49,445 bases of DNA from Bifidobacteriaceae bacterium (GTDB taxonomy: Bacteria; Actinomycetota; Actinomycetes; Actinomycetales; Bifidobacteriaceae), in NCBI GenBank assembly GCA_022649925.1, contig JALCOX010000003.1:1-49445 (forward strand), given 5' to 3'. Below are positions 20,420-29,818 of the stretch, piece after piece. Every line of letters begins with the position of its first letter. The stretch's first letter is position 1. The notes under the pieces were generated by a model. That model made no database searches. It worked only from the letters and a program-made list of their open reading frames with translations, and was not told the origin of the DNA. A program made the translations under genes and the position numbers.

Positions 20420-21832
20420 TTACTTCTTGTCACCGACTTTCCCGTTAGTGGCTTCTCCTCTTTTGCTCTTGCCGTGCAAGATCTTGCGCACCTGCTCGAG
20501 ACGTGGCCCCACCTCGCGTTCATAGCCGCGATCGTTGGGCTCGTAATAAACGTGTCCACGCAGGGGCTCGGGCATGTACTCCTGCTCGGCTACGGCACCG
20601 GGGGCGTCATGGGCGTACTTATATCCCTCGTGATTCCCCCATTGCTTCATGAGCTTGGTCGGTGCGTTGCGCAGGTGCAACGGAACCGAGCCGATGTTGC
20701 CGGCGTCCACGTCGGCGAGTGCACGATCGATGGCCAGATAACTGGCGTTCGACTTGGGAGCCGTCGCGACTGCGACCACGGCTTCGGAGAGGATGATGCG
20801 CGCCTCCGGCATGCCGATCATGGCAACTGCTTGCGCCGCCGCGACGGTGACCTGAAGAATCTGAGGTGCCGCCATTCCCACTTCCTCCGCTGAGGCGATC
20901 ATGATGCGTCGCGCAATGAATCGCGGATCCTCCCCCGCACGAATCATGCGCGCGAGATAGTGCAACGCCGCGTCCACATCCGAGCCGCGCATGGACTTGA
21001 TGAAGGCGGATATGACGTCGTAGTGCTCGTCGCCGTTCTTGTCGTAGCGAACTTGTGCGGCCTCCATGACGCGCGAGACGACCTCCGCTGTGATGATCGG
21101 CTTGCGAGCACCCTTCTTGCGCGGTTGACCGCTGTCGAGAGCGCCTGCGGCGGACTCGAGAACGGTGAGCGCTTTCCTGGCGTCACCGCCGGCAAAACGC
21201 ACGATCTCGTCGATTGCGGGCTCATCGATGCGGATTTCACCGCCGAAGCCCCGCTCATCCGAGATAGCGCGCCGGACGAGCTCTACGATGTCGTCTTCAC
21301 CGAGAGACTCGAGCTTGACGACCACGGAGCGCGACAACAAAGGTGAAATGACCGAAAAGCTGGGGTTTTCAGTGGTGGCTGCGACGAAGGTCACGTCCCG
21401 ATTCTCAACGCTGGGCAACAGAGCATCCTGCTGTGACTTCGAAAAGCGGTGGACCTCGTCGATAAACAGGACGGTCTCTGTGCCTTGTGTGACGAGGCGG
21501 TCGTGGGCGCGACGCAACACCTCGCGCACGTCCTTGACGCCGGACGTCACGGCCGAGAGCTCCTCAAACACGCGCCCCGACTGGGAGGCGACGATGTTGG
21601 CCAACGTCGTTTTACCGACGCCTGGAGGGCCGAACAGAATCACGGAGCTCGGTGCCGTCATCGAGGTCTGGCCGACGGGACGCGCGAGACGCCGCAACGG
21701 CGAACCCTCGACGAGCGCCTTGTGCTGACCGACGACCTCTTCCAAGGTCCGAGGCCTCATGCGAACCGCCAGCGGGCGGGTCAATGTGTCGTCTGGTATT
21801 TGCGCGGTGCTAAAGAGATCGTCGTCACTCAT
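20420..21832 (-). CDS. rarA: Replication-associated recombination protein A (RarA/MgsA-type AAA ATPase)
   Basis: RPRTLEEVVGQ, GPPGVGKTTLANIVA, FIDEVHRFSKSQQDALLPSVE; C-terminal YEPNDRGYEREVGPRLEQVRKIL. Start ATG 21832. Confidence 0.93.
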   Translation of the reverse strand: MSDDDLFSTAQIPDDTLTRPLAVRMRPRTLEEVVGQHKALVEGSPLRRLARPVGQTSMTAPSSVILFGPPGVGKTTLANIVASQSGRVFEELSAVTSGVKDVREVLRRAHDRLVTQGTETVLFIDEVHRFSKSQQDALLPSVENRDVTFVAATTENPSFSVISPLLSRSVVVKLESLGEDDIVELVRRAISDERGFGGEIRIDEPAIDEIVRFAGGDARKALTVLESAAGALDSGQPRKKGARKPIITAEVVSRVMEAAQVRYDKNGDEHYDVISAFIKSMRGSDVDAALHYLARMIRAGEDPRFIARRIMIASAEEVGMAAPQILQVTVAAAQAVAMIGMPEARIILSEAVVAVATAPKSNASYLAIDRALADVDAGNIGSVPLHLRNAPTKLMKQWGNHEGYKYAHDAPGAVAEQEYMPEPLRGHVYYEPNDRGYEREVGPRLEQVRKILHGKSKRGEATNGKVGDKK

Positions 21833-21897
21833 AAGTCTCATCGTAATCAGAGGCTGATACTAAATTCGAACAAATTTTCGAACGACCGGAACGCGCT

Positions 21898-24513
21898 TCA
21901 CACCAGCTGATCGATGGTATCGACCCGATAGTTCTCCAAAACGACCTCCCCACCCGATTGCGTCGCATCGAGGTCGACGTCCGCATCGAGCGCCCAGTCG
22001 TGGTCTCCTTCCACATCGGAGAGAATCTGACGCACGTGCCAGCGATGCTCGCTCTTTTCCTTCGAGGTGTCGAGCACGAAGTACTTGGAGGACCGCGCGT
22101 CGGCGTCTGTCAGGAATTCGTCGTGATCGTCGTAAAGGTCGTCCAGCTTGTCTTCCCACGCGCGGGCAGGCATGCCGAAGTCGGCATCGAGACGACCGAG
22201 ATCGCCGGATTTCTCCGTCGCGATAAATTCCACGCGCTTGAACATGGCGTTGCGAACCAGCATCTGAAGGCCGCGACGGTCGTCCACGATGCGCCCGGTA
22301 CGGGGCGGCGCAGCCGTGGTGCCCGCGGTACTCGCGTCCGTACCCGAAGCCGGCGATGGCGCTCCGGCCGCCTCCCATTCGTCGACGAGGCTCGAATCCA
22401 CCGTCCGCACAATGAGACGCAACCAGGAGACGATGTCGTCGAGTTGGTCGTCGAAGAACTCATCCGGCACGGTGTGCGACAAGACGCGGTAAACGTCGGA
22501 GAGGTAGCGCAAGACTGTTCCCTCGGAGCGGGCGATGGAATAGCGGGAGATGTACTCGGTGAAGTCCGAGGCCGTCTCCACCATGTCACGCAAGACCGAT
22601 TTGGGGTGCAGGTAGTAGTCGTTCGCCCAGGGCACGTCGGCGCGATACTTGGTGAACGCCTCGTCAAGGAGTTCTTTCAGGGGCTGTGGGTAGGTGACCT
22701 CCGCGAGTTTTTCCATGCGCTCGTCGTAGTCGAGCCCATCGGCCTTCATCTGACTCATGGCCGTGTCACGCGCCTGTCTCTGCTGCGCCCGGAGCACCGG
22801 CATCGGGTCCTCAAGCGTCGCCTCCACCATGGAGATCAAGTCCATGTCGAAGGAGTCGGAGTCTGGATCGAGCAGCTCCAGTGCGGCCAGCAGGAACGGC
22901 GACAACGGCTGATCGAGAGCAAAATCCTCGGGAACGTCAACGGTGGTGACGTAGTCGTCTCCACCTTCCGGCGCCTCGCCTTCATGTTTTTCGACGACCC
23001 CCGTGCTCATGAGGGTGTCGAAAATCTCGGAAGCCCGAGTGTGCAGGCCTTCCTTCTGCCTGTCCGTCTGCGCCGAATCGTCAATGAGATCGCTGATTCG
23101 TTGCCAGGCGTCCCCACCCTGCTCAACTTCGGAGAGCACCATCGAGTGGGTGATGGTCAAGTGGGGGTTGAGGGTTTCCGGAACCGCCTCGATGAGATGA
23201 TCGAAAGTCTTTTCGGTCCATCCCACGAATCCCTCCGGCGGCTTCTTGCGCCGAATTTTCTTGAGTTTCTTTGGATCCCCGCCAGCCTTCGCGACTGCCC
23301 GGGCATTCTCGATGTCGTATTCCGTGGCCTCGGCGACGACCAAACCCTCGGAGTCAAACCCCGATCGCCCCGCTCGCCCTGCGATCTGATGGAATTCTCG
23401 GGCCCGCAGCCGACGCTGCTTGGTGCCATCAAACTTCGTCAGTGCGGTGAGGACAACCGTGTGAATCGGCACGTTGATGCCGACGCCGAGCGTATCCGTC
23501 CCGCAGATGACGGGGAGCAGACCTTGCTGTGCCAGCTGTTCCACCAGCCTGCGATATCTCGGCAACATGCCCGCGTGATGGACTCCTACCCCTGTCAGGA
23601 GGAGGCGATGCAGGGTCTTACCGAACGATGTTGTGAAAGCGACACCGTCGAGTGATTCCTTGATCTGCTGTCTCTGCTCCTTGGTGGCGACCCCGAAGCT
23701 GGACAGATCCTGTGCCGTGGTGAGCGCCGCCTCCTGAGCAAAGTGAACGATGTAGATTGGCGTTTTCCCGCCGCTGAGCAGCTTTTCAACGCTGGCTTCG
23801 AGCGGGGTATCCACGAACTCATAGCTCAGCGGCACCGGGCGTTCGGCATCGTCGACGACGCTGACGCTGCCACCGGTGCGATCCTCGAGCAGTTTCTCAA
23901 TCTGAGTCGTGTCCCCCAGTGTGGCCGACATCAACAGAAACTGGGTGTGTGGCAGCGTCAAGAGGGGGACTTGCCACGCCCAGCCGCGCTGTGAATCCCC
24001 GAAATAGTGAAACTCATCCATGGCCACGCAGCCGACATCGGTGGTCTCTCCCTCGCGCAGTGCCTGATTCGCGAGAATCTCCGCCGTGCAGCAGATGATG
24101 GGTGCCTCCGTGTTGATGTGGGTGTCGCCGGTGATCATGCCGACGTGCTCGCGGCCGAAGATCGCCACGAGATCGAAGAACTTCTCACTCACCAACGCCT
24201 TGATGGGGGCCGTGTAATAGGACCGTCTTCCGGTGCACAGGGCGGCGAAGTGCAGACCGAGCGCCACCAGGGACTTGCCAGATCCGGTCGGAGTGGAGAG
24301 GATCACGTGTTCCCCCGCCACCAGGGAGAGCATCGCCTCCTCCTGATGTGGCCAGGGATTCAGACCACGGGCGTCAACCCAGTCGAAGAAACGATCGTAG
24401 ATGTCGTCCTCGGTGAGGTTGCGCGCCTCTCCGGCAGTGGGAACATAGTCCATCAAAGAAGCCGACGGCTTATCACCGTCGGCTTGATTGGACTCTTCAT
24501 GAGAATCAGTCAC
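21898..24513 (-). CDS. DEAD/DEAH-box helicase, DUF3516-type (actinobacterial)
   Basis: Helicase motifs STPTGSGKSLVALGLHF, MDEFHYFGD, LLMSATLGD, QIAGRAGRSGFDSEG. Likely GTG start at 24513 (VTDSHEESN); upstream ORF extension overlaps aspS. Confidence 0.88.
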   Translation of the reverse strand: MTDSHEESNQADGDKPSASLMDYVPTAGEARNLTEDDIYDRFFDWVDARGLNPWPHQEEAMLSLVAGEHVILSTPTGSGKSLVALGLHFAALCTGRRSYYTAPIKALVSEKFFDLVAIFGREHVGMITGDTHINTEAPIICCTAEILANQALREGETTDVGCVAMDEFHYFGDSQRGWAWQVPLLTLPHTQFLLMSATLGDTTQIEKLLEDRTGGSVSVVDDAERPVPLSYEFVDTPLEASVEKLLSGGKTPIYIVHFAQEAALTTAQDLSSFGVATKEQRQQIKESLDGVAFTTSFGKTLHRLLLTGVGVHHAGMLPRYRRLVEQLAQQGLLPVICGTDTLGVGINVPIHTVVLTALTKFDGTKQRRLRAREFHQIAGRAGRSGFDSEGLVVAEATEYDIENARAVAKAGGDPKKLKKIRRKKPPEGFVGWTEKTFDHLIEAVPETLNPHLTITHSMVLSEVEQGGDAWQRISDLIDDSAQTDRQKEGLHTRASEIFDTLMSTGVVEKHEGEAPEGGDDYVTTVDVPEDFALDQPLSPFLLAALELLDPDSDSFDMDLISMVEATLEDPMPVLRAQQRQARDTAMSQMKADGLDYDERMEKLAEVTYPQPLKELLDEAFTKYRADVPWANDYYLHPKSVLRDMVETASDFTEYISRYSIARSEGTVLRYLSDVYRVLSHTVPDEFFDDQLDDIVSWLRLIVRTVDSSLVDEWEAAGAPSPASGTDASTAGTTAAPPRTGRIVDDRRGLQMLVRNAMFKRVEFIATEKSGDLGRLDADFGMPARAWEDKLDDLYDDHDEFLTDADARSSKYFVLDTSKEKSEHRWHVRQILSDVEGDHDWALDADVDLDATQSGGEVVLENYRVDTIDQLV

Positions 24514-24518
24514 TAGGA

Positions 24519-26321
24519 TTACTCGTCCTCTTCTTCGTCCGGATCGTAATCCACACCGGTCTCGGCACGCTGCGCGTCGGAGATCGGAGCGGGGGCACCC
24601 GTGAGCGGATCTTGGCCGCCGCCCGACTTCGGGAAGGCAATGACGTCGCGGATGGAATCCACTCCGGCCAGCAGAGCCGCTGCGCGATCCCAACCGAAGG
24701 CGATGCCTGCGTGAGGCGGTGCACCGTATTTGAAGGCCTCGAGGAGGAATCCGAACTTATCCTCGGCCTCTTCCTTGCCGATGCCCAGGACGGTGAGCAC
24801 ACGATCCTGAATGTCGTCGCGATGAATACGGACGGAGCCGCCACCCATTTCGTTGCCGTTGCACACGATGTCGTACGAATCGCTCATCGCGTGCTCGGGA
24901 TCCTTGTCAAAGGTATCGATCCAGTCGGCACTGGGCATGGTGAACGGGTGATGCATGGAGGTCCACTTGGAGTGACCAACTGCAACGTCGTCATCGTCAG
25001 GGTCGTCAGTGCGCTTGAACAGTGGGAAGTCCACCACCCAGGTGAAGGCAAATTCATCGGGATGCAGCAAGCCTTGACGGCGTGCGATCTCAACACGGAC
25101 AGCGCCAAGCAGCAACTGAGTTGACTCCTTGGACCCGGCACCGAAGAACACGGCGTCGCCGTCTTCGGCGTTCACCGCAGCCTTGAGACCGTTGCGCTCC
25201 TCGTCAGAGAGGTTCTTGGCAACCGGACCGCGAAGGTCTCCGTCCTCGCCAAAGACGACGTAGGCCAGCCCCTTCGCACCGCGCTGCTTTGCCCACTCCT
25301 GCCAAGCGTCGAACTGACGGCGCGGAGTTGCTGCGCCACCCTTGAAGAGCACCGCACCCACGTAGGGCGCCTGGAACACGCGGAACGGCGTGCCCTTGAA
25401 GTATTCAGTGAGGTCGACGAGCTGATTGCCGAAACGCAAATCCGGCTTATCGGAGCCGTACTTGTTCATGGCGTCGGTCCAGCTGATACGCGCAATCGGG
25501 GTCTTCACCTCGAAACCGGCGGAGGCCCACACCTCCTTGATGACCTTCTCGGCCATCGCGATGACGTCCTCCTGGCCCACGTAGCTCATCTCCATATCGA
25601 GCTGCGTGAACTCGGGCTGACGATCGGCGCGGAAGTCTTCGTCGCGGTAGCAACGGGCGAGCTGGTAGTAACGCTCAATGCCACCGACCATCAACAGCTG
25701 CTTGAGCAACTGAGGCGACTGCGGGAGCGCATACCAGGAACCGGGAGCCAAACGTGCGGGCACCACGAAGTCGCGGGCACCTTCCGGCGTGGACTTGATG
25801 AGCGTCGGCGTCTCCACCTCGGTGAAGTCCTGCTCGTCGAGCGCTCTGCGCGCAGCCTTGAGCATGTCGGCACGAAGCTTCAGAGTGCGCTGCATGGCCG
25901 GACGACGCAAGTCGAGGTAGCGGTACTTGAGACGCACGTCTTCGCCGGGAAGCTTGGCGTCGGACTCGTTCTCGAGGGCTGTGGAGACCTGGAACGGCAG
26001 AGCCGCGGACTTGGCGAGAATTGTGAGATCCTTGGCCACGACTTCCACCTTGCCGGTGGTCAGGTGCTCATTTTCGTTGCCTTCAGGGCGCTCACGCACG
26101 TCGCCAGTAACCTGGACGACGAATTCGGACCGCAGCGGGCGCGCCACTTCCTCGTCATAGATGACGATCTGAACAAGACCCGTGGAATCACGCAGATCGA
26201 TGAAGGCCACGCCGCCGTGGTCGCGTCGGCGATCCACCCAACCGGAGAGCGTCACGCTCTTGCCGATCAACGACTCCCCGATTTCTTCAACCGAGTGTGT
26301 TCTATAGGCTGTGCTTGTCAT
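24519..26321 (-). CDS. aspS: Aspartate--tRNA ligase (AspRS/AspX)
   Basis: [91 protein letters not shown]. Start ATG 26321. Confidence 0.97.
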   Translation of the reverse strand: MTSTAYRTHSVEEIGESLIGKSVTLSGWVDRRRDHGGVAFIDLRDSTGLVQIVIYDEEVARPLRSEFVVQVTGDVRERPEGNENEHLTTGKVEVVAKDLTILAKSAALPFQVSTALENESDAKLPGEDVRLKYRYLDLRRPAMQRTLKLRADMLKAARRALDEQDFTEVETPTLIKSTPEGARDFVVPARLAPGSWYALPQSPQLLKQLLMVGGIERYYQLARCYRDEDFRADRQPEFTQLDMEMSYVGQEDVIAMAEKVIKEVWASAGFEVKTPIARISWTDAMNKYGSDKPDLRFGNQLVDLTEYFKGTPFRVFQAPYVGAVLFKGGAATPRRQFDAWQEWAKQRGAKGLAYVVFGEDGDLRGPVAKNLSDEERNGLKAAVNAEDGDAVFFGAGSKESTQLLLGAVRVEIARRQGLLHPDEFAFTWVVDFPLFKRTDDPDDDDVAVGHSKWTSMHHPFTMPSADWIDTFDKDPEHAMSDSYDIVCNGNEMGGGSVRIHRDDIQDRVLTVLGIGKEEAEDKFGFLLEAFKYGAPPHAGIAFGWDRAAALLAGVDSIRDVIAFPKSGGGQDPLTGAPAPISDAQRAETGVDYDPDEEEDE

Positions 26322-26328
26322 CCGTCCT

Positions 26329-27738
26329 CTATTCCGCATGCACTTCGATGATTGTTTGCTGGGCATACACCGTATCTGGAATCCATGACATGGAGTCTGC
26401 CTCAACCTGTTCGCCGGTGACGATGTTCTTCACCTGATGACTCGACTGCTCCGAGTCCGTTCCCTCGTCCACCGTGGGCGGGAACCAGACGTAAGGAATG
26501 CCAAGCTTGGAAGCGTACTTGATCTGCTTGCCGATCTTGGCCGAGTTGGGCGAGACGTCCGTGTTGATACCACGGGCGCGCAGGGCCTGTGCCACCGCGT
26601 TGGAAGCGTCGCGTGAACCCTCATCCCACACCGCCACCATGACCGCCGCCGGCGACTGACGCGACGCCTGAGCACCCACCGTGTGCAGCAGGTAAGACAA
26701 CAGGCGGGACAGTCCGATAGACAGGCCTACGCCGGGATATTTCTTCTTGCCCTGGCTCGCCAAGTTGTCGTACCGCCCACCCGAGCAGATGGAACCCAAT
26801 TGGGGAGCACCGTCTAGGAAGGTTTCGTATACGGAACCGGTGTAGTAATCGAGGCCGCGCGCAATCTTGAGATCTGCGACGACCGCACCCGGGCGAATCG
26901 ACGCCGCATCGGCCACGATGTGCGAAAGGGTATCGAGACCCTGCTGCGCCAGCTCGTAGGCTTCACCGCTCCTGTCGACTCCGTACTTTTCACACAACTG
27001 AGCGAACGCTACGTCAAGTTCGTGCGCATCCGACGTCGTGATCTGTGCCAAATCGAGGCAGGCGGCCGCCTGTTCCTCGTTCGCGCCGCACTCCGACTTC
27101 AACAGTGTTGCGACCTCGTCGGCACCGATCTTGTCGAGCTTGTCGACCTCGCGCAAGACCCCCTCGACGTCGGTGAGTCCCACCGCGCGGTAAAAGCCTT
27201 CGGACAGCTTGCGATTGTTGACGTGCACCGTCGCCTTGGGAAGCCCATACTCCCCCAAGCGCTCCAGGGCCTCGACCATCACCAGAGGAAGTTCCACCTC
27301 GTAGTGTTCGGCCAGTTCCCCGTTGCCAACGACGTCGATGTCCGCCTGGACGAACTCGCGGAAGCGGCCCTCCTGGGGACGCTCGCCACGCCACACCTTC
27401 TGAATCTGCCACCGCTTGAACGGGAAGACGAGGCTCCCCGAATTCTCGACCACGTACCTGCTCAGCGGCACCGTGAGGTCGAAGTGCAATCCCAGACGGT
27501 TCTCTATGGGTGTGTCGGACTCATGCCCGACCTCCTGGAGTCTGGAGAGAAGATAGATCTCCTTGCTGGTCTCACCCTTCTTGAGCAAGCTTGAGCCCTG
27601 CTCAATGGCACGTGTTTCAATGCCAAGGAAGCCATGGAGCTCGAACACCTGCCTGAGGGTATCGATGATTTTCTGTTCTACTACTCGTTCCTGCGGAAGC
27701 CATTCCGGGAATCCTGATAATGATGCACCTTTCGCCAC
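26329..27738 (-). CDS. hisS: Histidine--tRNA ligase
   Basis: [49 protein letters not shown]-terminal anticodon-binding-like domain. Confidence 0.95.
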   Translation of the reverse strand: MAKGASLSGFPEWLPQERVVEQKIIDTLRQVFELHGFLGIETRAIEQGSSLLKKGETSKEIYLLSRLQEVGHESDTPIENRLGLHFDLTVPLSRYVVENSGSLVFPFKRWQIQKVWRGERPQEGRFREFVQADIDVVGNGELAEHYEVELPLVMVEALERLGEYGLPKATVHVNNRKLSEGFYRAVGLTDVEGVLREVDKLDKIGADEVATLLKSECGANEEQAAACLDLAQITTSDAHELDVAFAQLCEKYGVDRSGEAYELAQQGLDTLSHIVADAASIRPGAVVADLKIARGLDYYTGSVYETFLDGAPQLGSICSGGRYDNLASQGKKKYPGVGLSIGLSRLLSYLLHTVGAQASRQSPAAVMVAVWDEGSRDASNAVAQALRARGINTDVSPNSAKIGKQIKYASKLGIPYVWFPPTVDEGTDSEQSSHQVKNIVTGEQVEADSMSWIPDTVYAQQTIIEVHAE

Positions 27739-27745
27739 GTCTCCC

Positions 27746-27751
27746 TATAAT
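27746..27751 (+). promoter_or_regulatory. Putative -10 box (TATAAT) for the DUF349 gene
   Basis: Exact TATAAT in the hisS/DUF349 divergent intergenic region; no strong -35 seen. Confidence 0.4.
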
Positions 27752-27828
27752 AGGGAATGTTGCGGAAAAGTGGGGCACGTTGGGTTTCCTCCACCGATCC
27801 GACCGAACGCCAAACCCAAGGAGAAGGC

Positions 27829-29178
27829 ATGAGCGTGCCAGAAGACACAACTACGAAGTCAGCGCCGATTCCGTCGCCGGCCCTTGTCGCCAAGAAGAAG
27901 GCTTCCACTCCGGTGGCGCCGAAAGTCGATTATTCATCAACAGATCTCGCAGCCGCCGAAAAGTTTGGTCGCCTGGGAGATGACGGAACCGTTTACGTTT
28001 CCGACAACGGAGCAGAGCGAGAGATCGGTCAGTTCCCCGACGGCGACGGTGCCGATGCCCTGAAACTCTTCGCACGCCGCTATCTCGATCTCAAGTCGAA
28101 GGTGGAATTGTTCGCCGCCCGTCTCGAGTCCTCGAGCATCAAGACTCGCGAAATTGACGAGTCCCTCAAGAATCTTGCGGAGGAGACGAAGGAACCGGCA
28201 GTCATCGGTGATCTCGCCGCCGTGCGCACCCGTCTCGAGGAGCTGAAGGGCTTGGCACAGACCAAGAAGCAGCAACTCGCCGAGGAGCACAAGAAGGCCG
28301 TTGAGGCTGCGCTCGCTCAACGCACGAAGATTGTTGAAAAGTCCGAAGAGATCGTGAATTCCCTCGGCGACAGCACCAATTGGCGCAACACCGCCGAAGA
28401 GTTCAAGAAGCTGTTCGAGGAATGGCAGTCGCACCAGCGCCACGACGCTCGCATCGACAAGCCGCAGGCCGACGCCCTGTGGAAGCGTTTCTCCTCCGCG
28501 CGTTCCGCCTTCAACCAGGCGCGGCGCAAGTGGGCTCAGGCTCGCGACGCACAACGCGAAGGCGCTCGCTCCACCAAGGAAACGATCATCGGCGAGGCCG
28601 AGGCACTCGAAAATTCAACCGATTGGGCCCAGACCTCTCACGAATTCAATCAGCTGATGGACCGTTGGAAGGCCGCCGGCCGCGTTGGCCGTTCGGAAGA
28701 TGACGCGCTGTGGGCCCGCTTCCGCGCCGCCGCGGATGTCTTCTTCAACGCGCGTCAGGCCGATCGTGACCAGATGGGTGTCGAGGAGAAAGACAATCTG
28801 GTCAAGAAAGAAGCGCTGTTGGTCAAGGCCGAGGCGCTCGTCCCGGTTTCCACCGAAGAGGAGGCACGCCAGGCGCGCGCCGCCCTGGGTTCGATTCAGG
28901 ACGAGTGGGATCAGATCGGGCGTGTTCCGCGCGAGGATCTGCGCCGCATCGAAGATCGACTCTCCGCCGTCGAAAAGCAGATCAAGAACGTCGAAGAGGC
29001 CGCCTGGACCCAAAAGGATCCCGAGACCGACGCACGCAAGTCTTCCTTCGAGACTCAGCTCGAGGCCCAACTCGCCGAGCTTGACGCCAAGATCGCGGCC
29101 GAGTCCGATCCTGACAAGAAGAAGGCTCTCGAGACCGAGAAGGCCACCAAGCAGCAGTGGTTGAACGCTGTGAAGTAA
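27829..29178 (+). CDS. DUF349 domain-containing protein
   Basis: Coiled, charged repeats with FKKLFEEWQ, WKRFSSARSAFNQARR, FNQLMDRWKAAGRVGRSEDDALWARFRAAADVFFNAR. Start ATG 27829 with aggag upstream. Confidence 0.85.
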   Translation: MSVPEDTTTKSAPIPSPALVAKKKASTPVAPKVDYSSTDLAAAEKFGRLGDDGTVYVSDNGAEREIGQFPDGDGADALKLFARRYLDLKSKVELFAARLESSSIKTREIDESLKNLAEETKEPAVIGDLAAVRTRLEELKGLAQTKKQQLAEEHKKAVEAALAQRTKIVEKSEEIVNSLGDSTNWRNTAEEFKKLFEEWQSHQRHDARIDKPQADALWKRFSSARSAFNQARRKWAQARDAQREGARSTKETIIGEAEALENSTDWAQTSHEFNQLMDRWKAAGRVGRSEDDALWARFRAAADVFFNARQADRDQMGVEEKDNLVKKEALLVKAEALVPVSTEEEARQARAALGSIQDEWDQIGRVPREDLRRIEDRLSAVEKQIKNVEEAAWTQKDPETDARKSSFETQLEAQLAELDAKIAAESDPDKKKALETEKATKQQWLNAVK

Positions 29179-29203
29179 TCTCTTCATTCGCGCGACATTG
29201 CAC

Positions 29204-29243
29204 AGAGGACCAGAGTCCCAATGGGACCTGGTCCTCTTTTTTA
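29204..29243 (+). terminator. Intrinsic terminator after the DUF349 gene
   Basis: agaggaccag(a)gtccca / tgggacctggtcctct followed by tttttt. Confidence 0.9.
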
Positions 29244-29286
29244 TGTTTTTATCTCTATCTCATTTCAGATTTCGTATCGTGCCCTG

Positions 29287-29763
29287 TTACGCCTTGAGTG
29301 CTGCCAGCTCACGGAATGCGGAAACCTGATCCACCACGTCCTGAGCGCACTCGGTACCCTTGTTCCCCGCCTTCGTGCCGGCGCGGTCGATGGCTTGGTC
29401 CACGGTGTCGGTGGTCAGCACGCCGAAGAGCACAGGCATGGACGTATCGAGTTGGACGCGACCGATCCCCGACGTGACCTGCTGGCACACGAAATCGTAA
29501 TGACTGGTCGAGCCGCGAATTACTGCTCCAAGGGCGATGAGTCCGTCATAGCGCCCGGTGGCGGCCATCTTCTGAGCCGCCAATGGAATCTCGAAAGCAC
29601 CCGGAACCCACAGAATGTCAATATCGCTCTCCGCCACGCCCAGTCGCAGGAGCTCGTTGTGAGCGCCGTCCAGGAGCCGTTGGGTGATGAAGTCGTTGAA
29701 CCGCGAGATGACGATACCGACTTTCATACCCGTCCCGTTGAGATTGCCTTGAATCGTTGTCAT
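29287..29763 (-). CDS. ribH: 6,7-dimethyl-8-ribityllumazine synthase
   Basis: VGIVISRFNDFITQRLLDGA; WVPGAFEIPLAAQKMA; GAVIRGSTSHYDFVCQQVTSGI; PVLFGVLTTDTVDQAIDRAGTKAGNKG. Confidence 0.97.
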   Translation of the reverse strand: MTTIQGNLNGTGMKVGIVISRFNDFITQRLLDGAHNELLRLGVAESDIDILWVPGAFEIPLAAQKMAATGRYDGLIALGAVIRGSTSHYDFVCQQVTSGIGRVQLDTSMPVLFGVLTTDTVDQAIDRAGTKAGNKGTECAQDVVDQVSAFRELAALKA

Positions 29764-29818
29764 GATGCATGACCTTTCATTTCATATTTATTGATGATGT
29801 TCACAGCGTTTACAGTTT

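Noticed and set aside
24514-24693. N-terminal extension of the DUF3516 helicase ORF ([18 protein letters not shown]...)
   Set aside because: It overlaps the aspS 3' end in another frame and has arginine-rich spurious composition; GTG at 24513 is the more likely start.
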